Below are positions 35,273 to 44,193 of a DNA stretch of 54,563 nucleotides, piece by piece. The notes below the pieces were generated by a model. The model had not been told where the DNA came from, ran no database searches, and saw only the letters and a list, made by a program, of their open reading frames with translations. The stretch is from TA-21 sp035620895 (GTDB lineage: Archaea > Thermoproteota > Nitrososphaeria > Nitrososphaerales > Nitrososphaeraceae). Both the position numbers and the translations under genes were made by a program. Where the stretch lies: NCBI GenBank assembly GCA_035620895.1, contig DASPFY010000019.1:1-54563 (forward strand), in the 5' to 3' direction. How positions within the stretch are numbered: position 1 is the stretch's first letter; each line of letters starts with the position of its first letter.

Positions 35273-36205
35273 TCACCTAAAGTATATGTTCGGGCTTAGA
35301 CGTGACGATGATATTGCATGATCATCTTTGGTAAAAAGGCTATCTATATCAGATTTTTCAATTTGAATATTAATAGCGTTCATTTCAGAATCTGACAAGC
35401 TAAATCTTTCCTTTAATAGAGATTTTACACGTAATACCTGGTCGTAAATCTGATCAATATCGGACGCTAAGGAAACTTCTAACATCTGTCTCAAAAACCC
35501 TTGGGGTATTTTTCCACTAGGGTCACTTAATATTCTAAAATCAATTTTACTGAATATCATTTCACCAGGAAGTTCAGGCAGTGCATTTGCTGTATAGAAA
35601 ACTTGTACATCAATCAAGTTTGCTTGCAATTCATCAATAGATCTTAAAATTGATGCTTCTGGATTATTAGGATCAGGGAATGCATTAATCATATTGCCAC
35701 TGATGGGTAAAGACAACAATACAAATCCTTCTAATAAGTTCTTACCATTAGTAACTAATGGAAGAATGTCTCCACATGTAATTCCAGTGGAGCTTCCAGG
35801 TTCAAGAATCTTTATGATTGAATTAGAAGAATTACCGTCATTAGGTATGACATTCCAAAGAATTTTTATCGGATAATCTTGCTTATTAAGTATGCTTATA
35901 TCAGTATCGTAGTGGCCTGGTCTTACTGGACCTTCATTGGAAGTGACATTACCACACAAAAATTTTGGAGTATAGGTAACAGTCTTAACCGAGTAGTTTT
36001 TTTGGTCGGCCAAGTCAAAAAAGAGAGTCTTTGATTTAGTATCCGCTGTTGTAGTATTTTTGAGCGGCATAGTCAAATTAGAAAAATTGCTAATTGTTGT
36101 ATCCATGGTTTGGCCAAATGTATATACATTCTCTTTTTGGAGTTGGAGCAATAATACAGCCGAGATCATTAAAATAAAGACTAATGCTAATTCACTCTTG
36201 TCCAA
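35273..36205 (-). CDS. Secreted or membrane-anchored hypothetical protein
   Basis: 310 residues, not recognised. An N-terminal hydrophobic segment (LALVFILMISAVLLLQL, about residues 6-22) is a signal peptide or anchor. The outer part is rich in Asn/Ser/Thr with sites suitable for N-glycosylation (NFSNLT, NSSNS). Two Cys (in FLCGNVTS and GITCGDI) could form a disulfide. The C-terminal third is helical (LEVSLASDIDQIYDQVLRVK). The fold of the middle is probably all beta. Lineage-specific extracellular proteins of this size are common in this group. Divergent from pyrB with 119 bp between starts. Confidence 0.75.
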   Translation of the reverse strand: MDKSELALVFILMISAVLLLQLQKENVYTFGQTMDTTISNFSNLTMPLKNTTTADTKSKTLFFDLADQKNYSVKTVTYTPKFLCGNVTSNEGPVRPGHYDTDISILNKQDYPIKILWNVIPNDGNSSNSIIKILEPGSSTGITCGDILPLVTNGKNLLEGFVLLSLPISGNMINAFPDPNNPEASILRSIDELQANLIDVQVFYTANALPELPGEMIFSKIDFRILSDPSGKIPQGFLRQMLEVSLASDIDQIYDQVLRVKSLLKERFSLSDSEMNAINIQIEKSDIDSLFTKDDHAISSSRLSPNIYFR

Positions 36206-36324
36206 ACTGCAAATTTTAATGAAAAATCTCTAATATATGCTATATAGAAAATCATCAAATCATTTGCATTCTGATAAGAATCTTTTTGTAAAGGGGGATT
36301 ATCATATTATAATAGTGATAATCA

Positions 36325-37263
36325 ATGAAGACTAATAGATTCTTTAACCGAGACATTGTTTCAATTAAGGATTTTCAAAGAGATGAACTAGAATACCTTT
36401 TTGAAAAAACGGACAAAATGAAGAAGCTCAATCCTAAAGAAAAGGATGAGTTAGGAAAAGCCAGAATAATGGGATATCTGTTTTATGAACCAAGTACCAG
36501 AACTAGAATGAGTTTTGAGGCAGCAATGGCATCAATTGGTGGGAGTTCTATTGGAATATCCGATCTGAAGTCATCTTCAATAGAAAAAGGAGAAAGTTTA
36601 CAGGACACCGTACGGGTAATGGATCTTTATTCAGATATCATAATCCTACGTCACCAACTTGATGGGTCAAGTAAATTTGCTGCAGAGATCTCTGATCACC
36701 CGATAATTAATGGTGGCAGTGGTAGTGAAGAACATCCAACACAAGCAATGCTTGATCTATATACAATGATAAAAGAAAAGAAGAAAATTGATGGATTAAA
36801 AATTTGTATCTTGGGGGACTTGAAATACGGACGGACCATTTACTCCTTATTATACGGACTTTCTAATTACAATGTTGAAATCATTCTAGTTTCCCCCCCT
36901 ACATTGCAAATTCGCCAGGAGTCTATCTATGGTTTGAAAAATAAGATGAAAATTGTAGAACTAGTAGAGATGAATGAAAAGGTAATTCAGGATTCGGACA
37001 TCTTATACGTTACGAGAATACAAAAAGAAAGATTTTCAGATCCCCAAGAGTATGAAAAGGTTAAAGGTGCTTATACAATTGATAGTAACATTCTGAAAGA
37101 GTTTAAATCTGACATTGCCATCATGCATCCGTTACCCAGGATAGATGAAATATCACAGGAAGTAGATAGTAAATCTAATGCGATCTATTTTAAGCAAGCA
37201 TCTTATGGTAAAGATCTGAGATCAGCACTCCTCGCATTAATATTAAATGAATCTCCTCTATAG
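36325..37263 (+). CDS. pyrB: Aspartate carbamoyltransferase, catalytic chain
   Basis: 312 residues. The carbamoyl-phosphate site is YEPSTRTRMSFEAAMASIGG, with further conserved parts VMDLYSDIIILRH, GSEEHPTQAMLDLYTM (aspartate-side loop), CILGDLKYGRTIYSLLYGL and AIMHPLPRIDEI. It catalyses the first committed step of pyrimidine synthesis. The regulatory chain gene pyrI is often adjacent in archaea but is not in the 37.2-38.3 kb region, where a convergent ilvE follows. The start at 36325 is 30 bp after a TATA-like TATTATAAT. Confidence 0.95.
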   Translation: MKTNRFFNRDIVSIKDFQRDELEYLFEKTDKMKKLNPKEKDELGKARIMGYLFYEPSTRTRMSFEAAMASIGGSSIGISDLKSSSIEKGESLQDTVRVMDLYSDIIILRHQLDGSSKFAAEISDHPIINGGSGSEEHPTQAMLDLYTMIKEKKKIDGLKICILGDLKYGRTIYSLLYGLSNYNVEIILVSPPTLQIRQESIYGLKNKMKIVELVEMNEKVIQDSDILYVTRIQKERFSDPQEYEKVKGAYTIDSNILKEFKSDIAIMHPLPRIDEISQEVDSKSNAIYFKQASYGKDLRSALLALILNESPL

Positions 37264-37350
37264 CAAATTTTCTCTCATACTTTTCGCTTTTGAATTTTGA
37301 TTATTTACCTAATAGAACAAAACAGAAAAATGAAATAACTCTTGGTTCTT

Positions 37351-38265
37351 TTAATTGATGTATGTGAGCCATTTCTCGAATTTTTTAATCTCGCCATGTA
37401 CTATTTGATAGTAAAGATTTTGTAATTGTGTTGCAATTTCACCGGCTTTCCCATCAGCAATGATTATTTTATCGATTTCACCAATTGATTTAATTTCAGC
37501 TGCTGTTCCAGTTAAGAATACCTCATCAGCATAATACAACTCATCTCGTGCTATATCACAAATTTGAAAGTTAATACCAAGGTGTTCTGCAATGGATAAT
37601 ACAGTCAAACGGGTGATCCCATCCAATGCGCCTGATGTTAGGGGAGGTGTAACGAGGACTTTATTTTTAACCATAAAAATATTTTCAGCTGTTCCTTCAA
37701 CAACCATACCACTCATATTCAACATAATCGCTTCGTCAACTCCAGACTTTACCGCCTCTATACGCGCTAGTGCTGAATTTGCATAATTAGCTGTGGCCTT
37801 AGCATGTATGGGTAAGCTTCTTGAATCTATCCTAGCCCATGAAGAAACCATAACTCTCATACCATTGGTGCCCTGCGTTATTATATGGTCTTCCCAATCC
37901 CACAGGGCAATGGATGTTGATACTTTATTGGGTAAAGGATTGACTCCCATCTTTCCGTATCCATAGTAGCAAATAGGTCGAATATAGCAATCGTTGACAT
38001 CATTAATTTTTATAGTTTCAACAATCGCCTCACTAATCTCTTTCTCCGAATATTCTAAGGTCATATGATACATTTTGCAGCTATTGGTGAGCCTCTTGAC
38101 ATGATCCTCTAGTCGAAAGATAGCTGGACCTCTTTTTGTATTATAACAACGAATGCCTTCAAACACTGCAGTTCCATAGTGCAACCCGTGTGTCAGAATG
38201 TGAATTTTTGCATTATTCCACTCAACAAACTTTCCATCCATCCAAATCTTACTTTTATCGTTCAT
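37351..38265 (-). CDS. ilvE: Branched-chain amino acid aminotransferase
   Basis: 304 residues of fold-type IV PLP enzymes. Signature parts: KIWMDGKFVEWNNAKIHILT, GTAVFEGIRCY, the PLP lysine in PIHAKATANYANSALARIEA (about residue 157), and the C-terminal ELYYADEVFLTGTAAEI. It transfers the amino group in the last step of leucine, isoleucine and valine synthesis. Its ATG overlaps the stop of aspartate kinase by one base (TAATG), so translation is likely coupled. Confidence 0.94.
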   Translation of the reverse strand: MNDKSKIWMDGKFVEWNNAKIHILTHGLHYGTAVFEGIRCYNTKRGPAIFRLEDHVKRLTNSCKMYHMTLEYSEKEISEAIVETIKINDVNDCYIRPICYYGYGKMGVNPLPNKVSTSIALWDWEDHIITQGTNGMRVMVSSWARIDSRSLPIHAKATANYANSALARIEAVKSGVDEAIMLNMSGMVVEGTAENIFMVKNKVLVTPPLTSGALDGITRLTVLSIAEHLGINFQICDIARDELYYADEVFLTGTAAEIKSIGEIDKIIIADGKAGEIATQLQNLYYQIVHGEIKKFEKWLTYIN

Positions 38266-39686
38266 TAAATTTCATCTCGATCAATTCTATTTCTCTTGGC
38301 ATGAATTGCCCTTATTGCATCAGCTACCTTGGAATCATCTACAACAATTAGGATACGTGAAGTTTCTTCTTGCGCATCCAAATTCAAAATGTTAATTCCA
38401 TGTTCCCCTACTGTACTACTTGTTGTAGACGCAATTTTCGGCATTTTCCACATATTATCACCAATTAGAGTAACAACACCTCTATCATATACTATCTCGG
38501 CTTTGGAATAATAGGCCTTGAAATGATGTTCGTTGCGCCTGACGTAGTCTCCATCAAGGAATAAGATTCGTGTTATTTCTATCCCTTCCTTCTTGTAGGG
38601 CGACAATTTAAGAAAGTCATGGTATTGCTTATCACTTTCAAGCGATGCCAATAGATGTGATGCTGCTATGCTTTCCATTCTCACTATCGCACAATTTCTC
38701 TTTCCAGTAACGATCTTAACAAGATTACCCGATTGGTCAGCAGAGACTTTTGATATTGTAGTTGTATTTGATGGGCTATTCATATTTGTAATTACAATCG
38801 GTATATCCATATTGTTATTGTCGATTTCCTTAATTGCTAGAGGATCAAGTATCTTCATCCCAAACATTCCTGCTAATCTAGCCTCATTGTATGACAGAAA
38901 TTTTATACTGTCCAATTCTTTCTTTACTATTTTTGGATCGGCACTCAATACAGCATTATCCTTTTCAAAATCTAATTCTGTCTTGTAATTTTCATGTAAC
39001 AAAATAGCAACATCGGCAGCAGACCTATCCGAACCTCCCCTCTCATAGGTAGTTTCTAGTCCATCGATAGTTTTTCCAATGAAACCTCCTATAGTTACTA
39101 CACTGTTTTTTTCAATTAATTCAAAGAAATGCCTTGCTTTTTTCCTAGATTCTTCGATCAAGAAATTTGCGGCTTCAAAATTATCATCCGTTATTATTGG
39201 CCATTGATCAATATTCGCATGCTCTGACTTCATATCCTTACTTCTCAAAGCATAATCCATTAAATATGACATTGGGATCTCTCCACTATATGCAAGTGTT
39301 CGTGATCTGGTAACATCAACAAATCTTCTATTTTCCGCCGTTTGTTTGAGTGAAATGATTACTTCCTTGTGAAATTTATTGATTTCATCAGAAAATTTCT
39401 TTTGATATTCTTGGGACAGATTGGTTGACGCAATATTTTCATATACTTCACGAAGCACATCAATCTCTATTGGATTGGACTGAGCATAATTCTTTCCGAT
39501 ATGAATTGCCACATCAGTCATTGAACTTAACTTGTCTCTGTATTTAATCAAAGGTGCTGAGAAAACAGCGACAACCTTGTTTTGAGATTCTATCTTTTCA
39601 TTTATTCTTTTAATTATTTTGTCTATGCACGCACCATCCTCTCCTAGCGTACTACCTCCAAATTTCATTATAGTAACTCGTCTCAA
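38265..39686 (-). CDS. lysC: Aspartate kinase
   Basis: 473 residues. The N-terminal kinase domain starts TIMKFGGSTLGEDG and has LAYSGEIPMSYLMDY and ETTYERGGSDRSAADVAILL. Two ACT domains fill the C-terminus (about 315-473: NLVKIVTGKRNCAIVRMESI and KMPKIASTTSSTVGEHGINI), suggesting allosteric control by threonine or lysine. It phosphorylates aspartate at the entry to the threonine/methionine branch. It is the first gene of a pair with ilvE; threonine synthase lies 21 kb away. Confidence 0.93.
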   Translation of the reverse strand: MRRVTIMKFGGSTLGEDGACIDKIIKRINEKIESQNKVVAVFSAPLIKYRDKLSSMTDVAIHIGKNYAQSNPIEIDVLREVYENIASTNLSQEYQKKFSDEINKFHKEVIISLKQTAENRRFVDVTRSRTLAYSGEIPMSYLMDYALRSKDMKSEHANIDQWPIITDDNFEAANFLIEESRKKARHFFELIEKNSVVTIGGFIGKTIDGLETTYERGGSDRSAADVAILLHENYKTELDFEKDNAVLSADPKIVKKELDSIKFLSYNEARLAGMFGMKILDPLAIKEIDNNNMDIPIVITNMNSPSNTTTISKVSADQSGNLVKIVTGKRNCAIVRMESIAASHLLASLESDKQYHDFLKLSPYKKEGIEITRILFLDGDYVRRNEHHFKAYYSKAEIVYDRGVVTLIGDNMWKMPKIASTTSSTVGEHGINILNLDAQEETSRILIVVDDSKVADAIRAIHAKRNRIDRDEI

Positions 39687-40044
39687 AGCAATTGATCTTA
39701 AAAATGGAATAATCTATACCATATATTAGGTAACCTGTCATGCCATAATCTAGATTGAATCACCTTTTGGATTTTTAAAACTTCTAACTTTGAGGACTTG
39801 ACTTCATCACCAGATTGGTGCGAAAGCTTGGGGTTATAATCAGTATCCTCAATATGAAGCATCAACAGAGGTTAGAAATATTGTACCGCAAGTAAATTTG
39901 AATCTAACAGGCTAGCCAATATTTAATTTCGGTTCCACAAGTGGAAAAATTTGGATCTAAATGACCATAATTTAAAGTCCTTGCAATAAGAACAGTACCT
40001 CCCTTCAGTATATTGGTACAAGAAATCATATTAACGGTCTTAAT
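39687..40044. other. Gene-free region downstream of a microprotein
   Basis: 358 bp between lysC and a 40-residue membrane microprotein. No open frame of substance. One perfect short inverted repeat, TTCCAC-AA-GTGGAA, lies at 39933-39946. No tRNA-like structure is visible. The lysC promoter must be in the left 60 bp, on the minus strand. Confidence 0.5.
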
Positions 40045-40167
40045 TTATGGTATGAGGTATACCAAAAAACTTGCTGCAACTATTCCTGCAACAATGATAA
40101 TTGTGATGATTACCCCCTTTTTGGTAGTTCTTTTCTTGTCTTCAGGAGGGTTTTTATTTTCTGACAA
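40045..40167 (-). CDS. Single-span membrane microprotein (40 residues)
   Basis: A TTG-started minus-strand frame begins MSENKNPPEDKKRTTKKG and continues with one hydrophobic helix rich in Ile, Val and Ala (about residues 19-39) ending LVYLIP. This charged-tail plus one-helix layout follows the positive-inside rule (KKRTTKKG before the helix). No family can be named, and it is too short for homology by eye. The clear topology argues that it is a real gene. Confidence 0.45.
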   Translation of the reverse strand: MSENKNPPEDKKRTTKKGVIITIIIVAGIVAASFLVYLIP

Positions 40168-40377
40168 ATACTAGTAATGAAATTATATCACCATATATAA
40201 ATATACACAATATTCCTCTTATTCGTATCTGTGATGTTCTATCCTTCGTCACAAATAGAAACTTAACTAAAATTACACAAAACAATATACTTTCATAATC
40301 AGACTTAAGAAAGAGGCTAAGTTTACCAATATACAAGATCAAATAATAAGTAGAAGTTATAATAACTAGGTTTGTAA

Positions 40378-40587
40378 CTATACCTGTGGCTCATTTTTAA
40401 GGAACGATTGAAAATTCCCACAGGTTGAGCATCTGTAGATTACACTCTTTGCCATAACTACTCCAGTTTCTCCAGTTTTGCCAATCATCAGTGTAGAGGC
40501 ATGATGTTCTTCAAATCCTTTCCCCAGGTTCAGTTTGGCGTATCTCCCACCACAAAATAGACACGGTTTATTTATCGGTAAACTCAT
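40378..40587 (-). CDS. Small zinc-ribbon protein (69 residues)
   Basis: 69 residues. The metal site is formed by KPCLFCGGRY near the N-terminus and YRCSTCGNFQSF near the C-terminus, two CxxC pairs about 40 residues apart. The segment between contains a His pair (EEHHAST). Similar proteins are frequent in soil thaumarchaea, function unknown. It is divergent from the PadR gene with about 130 bp between starts. Confidence 0.7.
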   Translation of the reverse strand: MSLPINKPCLFCGGRYAKLNLGKGFEEHHASTLMIGKTGETGVVMAKSVIYRCSTCGNFQSFLKNEPQV

Positions 40588-40694
40588 TCTTCCAACTGGC
40601 GTTTTATACTTCTTAAAGTTTCAGACTCCCAAACTTGACAACATGATAAAAACTCCGATAACTTATGTAAACTGAAACGAGGAAGAAAATTAAT

Positions 40695-40722
40695 ATATCG
40701 CTAGTGATATTACTAGTGATAT
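40695..40722. promoter_or_regulatory. Near-perfect palindrome overlapping the PadR start codon
   Basis: The 28-bp sequence runs from ATATCGCTAGTGATAT to the first two bases of the start codon at 40721. It equals its own reverse complement except at four positions (two symmetric pairs). It contains two direct CTAGTGATAT units. A site that covers the start codon would block initiation by a promoter close by, so it is a likely autoregulatory operator. Confidence 0.6.
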
Positions 40723-41230
40723 GTTATCTAATTGGCTTGCCAGGGTTGGGAGTGCTATTCCAAGAGGGTTTTCACGTCATTATATTCTCAGTTTACTCGA
40801 GGAAGAACCTATGACAGGTAAGGAAATCATCGACAAGGCTATTTTACAGAGTGGAGGTAGATGGAAGCCATCACCAGGTTTAATCTATCCAATGCTAGGG
40901 AGACTGCTAGATGAGGGTCTAATAAGCGAGACAGATAGTGGCAAATACAAAATTACATCGAGAGGTATAGATGTAGCTGCAGATGTAGATTCAGTTCACA
41001 ATATTATGCAAAAGCAATTGGATGTGGTCATGAGAGTTGGAAACGTTGGCAAGTTTATGGCTATGGATATGATAGACAGGTTATCAGCTATTGGGTTAAC
41101 ATTAAGTTCTAATTTGGATAAAATGACTGAACAAGAGAGAGAAAAGTATAAACAGTTTCTGCTTAGTGAGCTCAAGAAATTGCAAGAACAAGAAGGAAAG
41201 AAAGACGATTTGAGAATAGACTCTGAATAA
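40721..41230 (+). CDS. PadR-family transcriptional regulator
   Basis: 169 residues. The PadR winged helix is at about 15-90: SRHYILSLLEEEPMTGKEII, then SPGLIYPMLGRLLDEGLI and YKITSRGIDVA. The C-terminal helix (about 95-160) is long and charged and suggests a dimerising coiled coil. PadR proteins are ligand-responsive repressors. The palindrome covering its start codon suggests autoregulation, and the small gene 33 bp downstream may be part of its regulon. The ligand is unknown. Confidence 0.9.
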   Translation: MLSNWLARVGSAIPRGFSRHYILSLLEEEPMTGKEIIDKAILQSGGRWKPSPGLIYPMLGRLLDEGLISETDSGKYKITSRGIDVAADVDSVHNIMQKQLDVVMRVGNVGKFMAMDMIDRLSAIGLTLSSNLDKMTEQEREKYKQFLLSELKKLQEQEGKKDDLRIDSE

Positions 41231-41263
41231 ATGGGATTACTGAAATAATTAGGTAGAATAATC

Positions 41264-41608
41264 ATGGTACTTGATTGTGTCAAAAGAGTCAATGAGCTCG
41301 TTAAACGTATGGATCTATTAGAGGCAAGTATTGCGGTTGAAACTGAATACATAAAGGAGGTTTATGCGAAAGCAAGTAAAGCTATGTCTGAATCACAACA
41401 TTATTTCTTAAATGGAGTTCAAGCGTCGCCAGTAACAAAATCATATTTGTTAACTAAAAAAGGTATCGAAGTCGTTGGTGAAGAAGCTATTCCAATTTCA
41501 ACCTTTATTGATCAAACACTTAACTTTGCAAATTATCCCAAAAAGAAGATTGAAATTTTGATGGTATTAGCTAAACATCTAGAAGCAATGCCTATGAATT
41601 TATCATAA
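41264..41608 (+). CDS. Hypothetical protein downstream of PadR
   Basis: 114 residues, not recognised. The first 50 are a long helix (VNELVKRMDLLEASIAVETE), probably self-associating. The remainder (PVTKSYLLTKKGIEVVGEEA ... KKKIEILMVLAKHLEAM) is mixed. There is no signal or membrane segment. It follows the regulator after 33 bp on the same strand, so it is likely cotranscribed and under the same control. Confidence 0.65.
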   Translation: MVLDCVKRVNELVKRMDLLEASIAVETEYIKEVYAKASKAMSESQHYFLNGVQASPVTKSYLLTKKGIEVVGEEAIPISTFIDQTLNFANYPKKKIEILMVLAKHLEAMPMNLS

Positions 41609-41676
41609 ATAGAACACTAAACGTTACTATGTGATTTAATCGTTATGCAAATAGTTACTAAAGTTATTAATTTGGT

Positions 41677-41991
41677 CTAATCACTGAAAAAATATATTAC
41701 CAATATATCTTTTGTATTCCCATAAAAATTATGTTTTACTTCGGCGGGTACAAAAATGAACAAGTCTTTTTTTATTGAGTATGCTTTTTTTCCTATCTCT
41801 ATGAATCCATCTCCTTCTAAAACCAGATATATTTCGTCTAATGAATGCGGTTCCTGTGTGTCCCTTTCTCCAGGTTTTAATCTCAAAATGCCGGCCTGTA
41901 AATGTTTGAGATCAAAGAAATTAAGAAATCCAGAATTGTCCAAATCCATCTTAGAAATAAGGCTTCTTATATCAATTAACCTTTCATTCAT
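41677..41991 (-). CDS. Cupin-domain protein
   Basis: 104 residues. The cupin barrel is visible as LKHLQAGILRLKPGERDTQEP, then HSLDEIYLVLEGDGFIEIG and FIFVPAEVKHNFYG, with the second motif's PxxxxHxF present. The first motif has GERDTQEPHSLDE in place of the usual G(X)5HXH; metal binding through His is partial. Small single-domain cupins bind small ligands or act as isomerases or sensors; substrate not predictable. Convergent with the gene after PadR. Confidence 0.8.
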   Translation of the reverse strand: MNERLIDIRSLISKMDLDNSGFLNFFDLKHLQAGILRLKPGERDTQEPHSLDEIYLVLEGDGFIEIGKKAYSIKKDLFIFVPAEVKHNFYGNTKDILVIYFFSD

Positions 41992-42330
41992 TTACATCTC
42001 TATCATTATATGTTGAATATAACATGATCATACATAGCCAAAACGTAGATAATTTCTTGTAAAGAACTGCCATTTTTGACATTTCTATTCCTACTATGAT
42101 AATCGCATCTAAAATCATTCGGAAAAATGTTTATGCAAACATTAGTCAACAACACAATTAATATCCGCCAATTTATAAGAAAAAAATTCTATGATTTTTT
42201 CTAGCAAATACTAATCGTAGCTTTGTATATTACCTGTTTAGGAATTAGATTCTTGCATTCATTTATCCAATTATCTTATTAATCTTGTTAAAGCATTCTA
42301 AATATACTTAGTATTAAATCTCATATTGGA
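41992..42330. other. Gene-free region between cupin and secreted protein
   Basis: 339 bp of AT-rich DNA with no credible frame. An inverted repeat AATGTTT-ATGC-AAACATT (7-bp arms) is at 42126-42143. The cupin promoter (minus strand) lies at the left end and the promoter of the next gene at the right end. Confidence 0.45.
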
Positions 42331-42693
42331 TTGGACAAGGACAAAATGTATCATTCATTGGTCATTTCTCTCTTGATCACTATACTTACTGTTACACTCT
42401 TTATCTCTGTCCAGCCATCACAAAAGATATTTGCGTCTGGGATTACAATTTACTCTCCACATTGGATGAACTATGAAAGGGATCTCGAATCACCGTACTC
42501 GTACTTTAGATATTGTGGTGTTTTTGATTCTTGTTTCAGTAATGAAATAAGAATATTTCCTTTTTTACCATTAACTACTAATGCACAAAACGATGAGTCC
42601 GATAATATTAAACCTAGAGATACTGAATCATCTATGATACCTCCCAGAAAGACAGTATCATCTATTATACCATTTCAGCTGCCATTTCCATAA
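42331..42693 (+). CDS. Small secreted hypothetical protein
   Basis: 120 residues from a TTG at 42331; an ATG at codon 6 is an alternative. An N-terminal hydrophobic segment (LVISLLITILTVTLFISV) followed by ASG at about residues 36-38 is a likely signal peptide. The mature part is aromatic and proline-rich and ends SSIIPFQLPFP, with two Cys in YCGVFDSCF that could form a disulfide. The tail carries an imperfect repeat, ESSMIPPRKT and VSSIIPFQL. No family recognised. Confidence 0.5.
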   Translation: MDKDKMYHSLVISLLITILTVTLFISVQPSQKIFASGITIYSPHWMNYERDLESPYSYFRYCGVFDSCFSNEIRIFPFLPLTTNAQNDESDNIKPRDTESSMIPPRKTVSSIIPFQLPFP

Positions 42694-42829
42694 AAGGTAA
42701 CTTTGTGCTTAAGGCTCAAAATACAAAAAAGGAGTATTTCACATACTTTATTACAACCGAACTAGTGACTAAAAACCATAATTAAATAGAATCGTTAAAA
42801 CAAATGAAAATTATCGTGTATATTATTAT

Positions 42830-43438
42830 CTAGTCATTATTTCTGAGGTTATCTTTAGCCCATACGTATAAGGGAATGATGGGATGATCGAATGGCAATT
42901 CGTCTTGAACTTTATTATAACCCAGCATTACTATCTTACCAGATAACAAGCTCCGAATGTCATACGTCAATTCACTCTCCTTTAAGGGACCATAGAAGAA
43001 GAAAGAATACTTCTGATTATAGAAGGCTACATGCTGCAAAAAACATTCAGATAATATCACAGGATCATTTATGATTCTCCTCTTATTGATATCAGGCACT
43101 TTATCATTTTTATTATTATTTTTATCAACTGTTATCTGTAACTGTCTACGAATGTAATTATTTCGTAAATATTCTGAATCAAAAAAAGATTTAGGGCCAT
43201 TCCTATACTTTTCGATACTCTTTTCTAATGTTTCAACAGTTTTCTTTGCAATTGCTAGAGCTCTCTCAGGATTATCTAATACTGCATTACTTTTTCCATA
43301 CAAGTATAAGACTGAAATTAATTCGTCTTTCTTTACATAAGGAAAGTCTGATCTTCCTAAGATGAATGAAGAAATCCTTTCTGAAATGTCCTCAGGGAGA
43401 ATCATAGTCATATGGAGATCAAAATGTGACATCAACAA
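42830..43438 (-). CDS. Hypothetical protein of unknown family
   Basis: 202 residues, not recognised. It is helical and charged. The N-terminal half (LPEDISERISSFILGRSDFPY ... NPERALAIAKKTVETLEKSIE) could be a TPR-like or helical bundle region. The C-terminal half has hydrophobic strands (KIVMLGYNKVQDELPFDHPI) and ends PLYVWAKDNLRNND. No cysteine pairs other than a single C in ILSECFLQH. It stands alone and is divergent from the next gene with 65 bp between starts. Confidence 0.6.
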   Translation of the reverse strand: MLMSHFDLHMTMILPEDISERISSFILGRSDFPYVKKDELISVLYLYGKSNAVLDNPERALAIAKKTVETLEKSIEKYRNGPKSFFDSEYLRNNYIRRQLQITVDKNNNKNDKVPDINKRRIINDPVILSECFLQHVAFYNQKYSFFFYGPLKESELTYDIRSLLSGKIVMLGYNKVQDELPFDHPIIPLYVWAKDNLRNND

Positions 43439-43503
43439 TCAATCAACAATACCATATAGATAATTATCTTTATAGGACTGACTGATCGAAAAACTAATGG
43501 AAA

Positions 43504-43806
43504 ATGTCGACTATTGATTATGGTAAAACTGTACACTTGATTGTACATGGACAACGGGATCTGGTAGACACTATAAGGCATAAACTTACCTCATTGGGTT
43601 TTACAGACAATAAATTAATTCCAGCCTCTTTACAAAAAACTGGCAATATTGGTGAATATGTTGCGATGGCCTGGCCTCCGATGCATGCCACTGAAATAAT
43701 TATCAGTGAAATAACGGGTATAGATCAGGCCGAAGCAAAAGATAATGTGATGGGCGCATGGTCAAATGTTAGTCAAAAGGAAATATCAAGAATTCCATTA
43801 CCATGA
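43504..43806 (+). CDS. Conserved-looking small hypothetical protein
   Basis: 100 residues. The alternating hydrophobic pattern (TVHLIVHGQRDLVDTIRHKL, then GEYVAMAWPPMHATEIIISE) gives a compact alpha/beta fold, possibly an ACT-like or ferredoxin-like small domain. I cannot name a family. ATG preceded by GGAAA at about 6 bp. Confidence 0.6.
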   Translation: MSTIDYGKTVHLIVHGQRDLVDTIRHKLTSLGFTDNKLIPASLQKTGNIGEYVAMAWPPMHATEIIISEITGIDQAEAKDNVMGAWSNVSQKEISRIPLP

Positions 43807-43945
43807 ACAAATAAGAGTCATGGTGTCAAAAATTTAGACAATATTCTTTCCAATAATCTTAGAATTTAGATTTCGATGCGGTTGTAATTCATTAGAAGGC
43901 TAAGAATGTGCGATATACTTTTAGCCATCAAGAGCACTAATTATA

Positions 43946-44134
43946 ATGATGAAGAATAATATTTGTTCCTTATGCAATTCACAGACTTCTACAAAGGACT
44001 GTCCTGATTGTGGAAAACCCGTTTGTAAAGATTGTTCAAAAAGTTTTCCTTTTTCAGAAGATATTTGTATCGAATGCGCATCAAAGGTCAAGGCTGGACT
44101 AGGCGGCATGCGGAAAGACGAAGAAATTTTCTAA
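43946..44134 (+). CDS. B-box-like zinc-finger protein (62 residues)
   Basis: 62 residues with eight cysteines: NICSLCNSQ, KDCPDCGKPVCKDCSKSF and ICIECASK. The C-x2-C, C-x2-C, C-x2-C, C-x2-C series fits a cross-braced B-box/AN1-like double zinc site. An acidic tail follows (GGMRKDEEIF). In archaea such proteins are usually stand-alone and of unknown function. Convergent with the cobM gene. Confidence 0.7.
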   Translation: MMKNNICSLCNSQTSTKDCPDCGKPVCKDCSKSFPFSEDICIECASKVKAGLGGMRKDEEIF

Positions 44135-44193
44135 GCGAACGACAGGAAAATACCATGATAGCAAATAATACAGTCCTGTTACTTTATAAAATA

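Noticed and set aside
39780..39900. Possible tRNA or small RNA in the lysC upstream gap
   Set aside because: No T-loop GTTCRANYC followed by an acceptor stem could be found, and no stable long stem.
42600..42680. Imperfect repeats in the secreted protein tail as a repeat array
   Set aside because: Only two short diverged units; not enough for a repeat feature.
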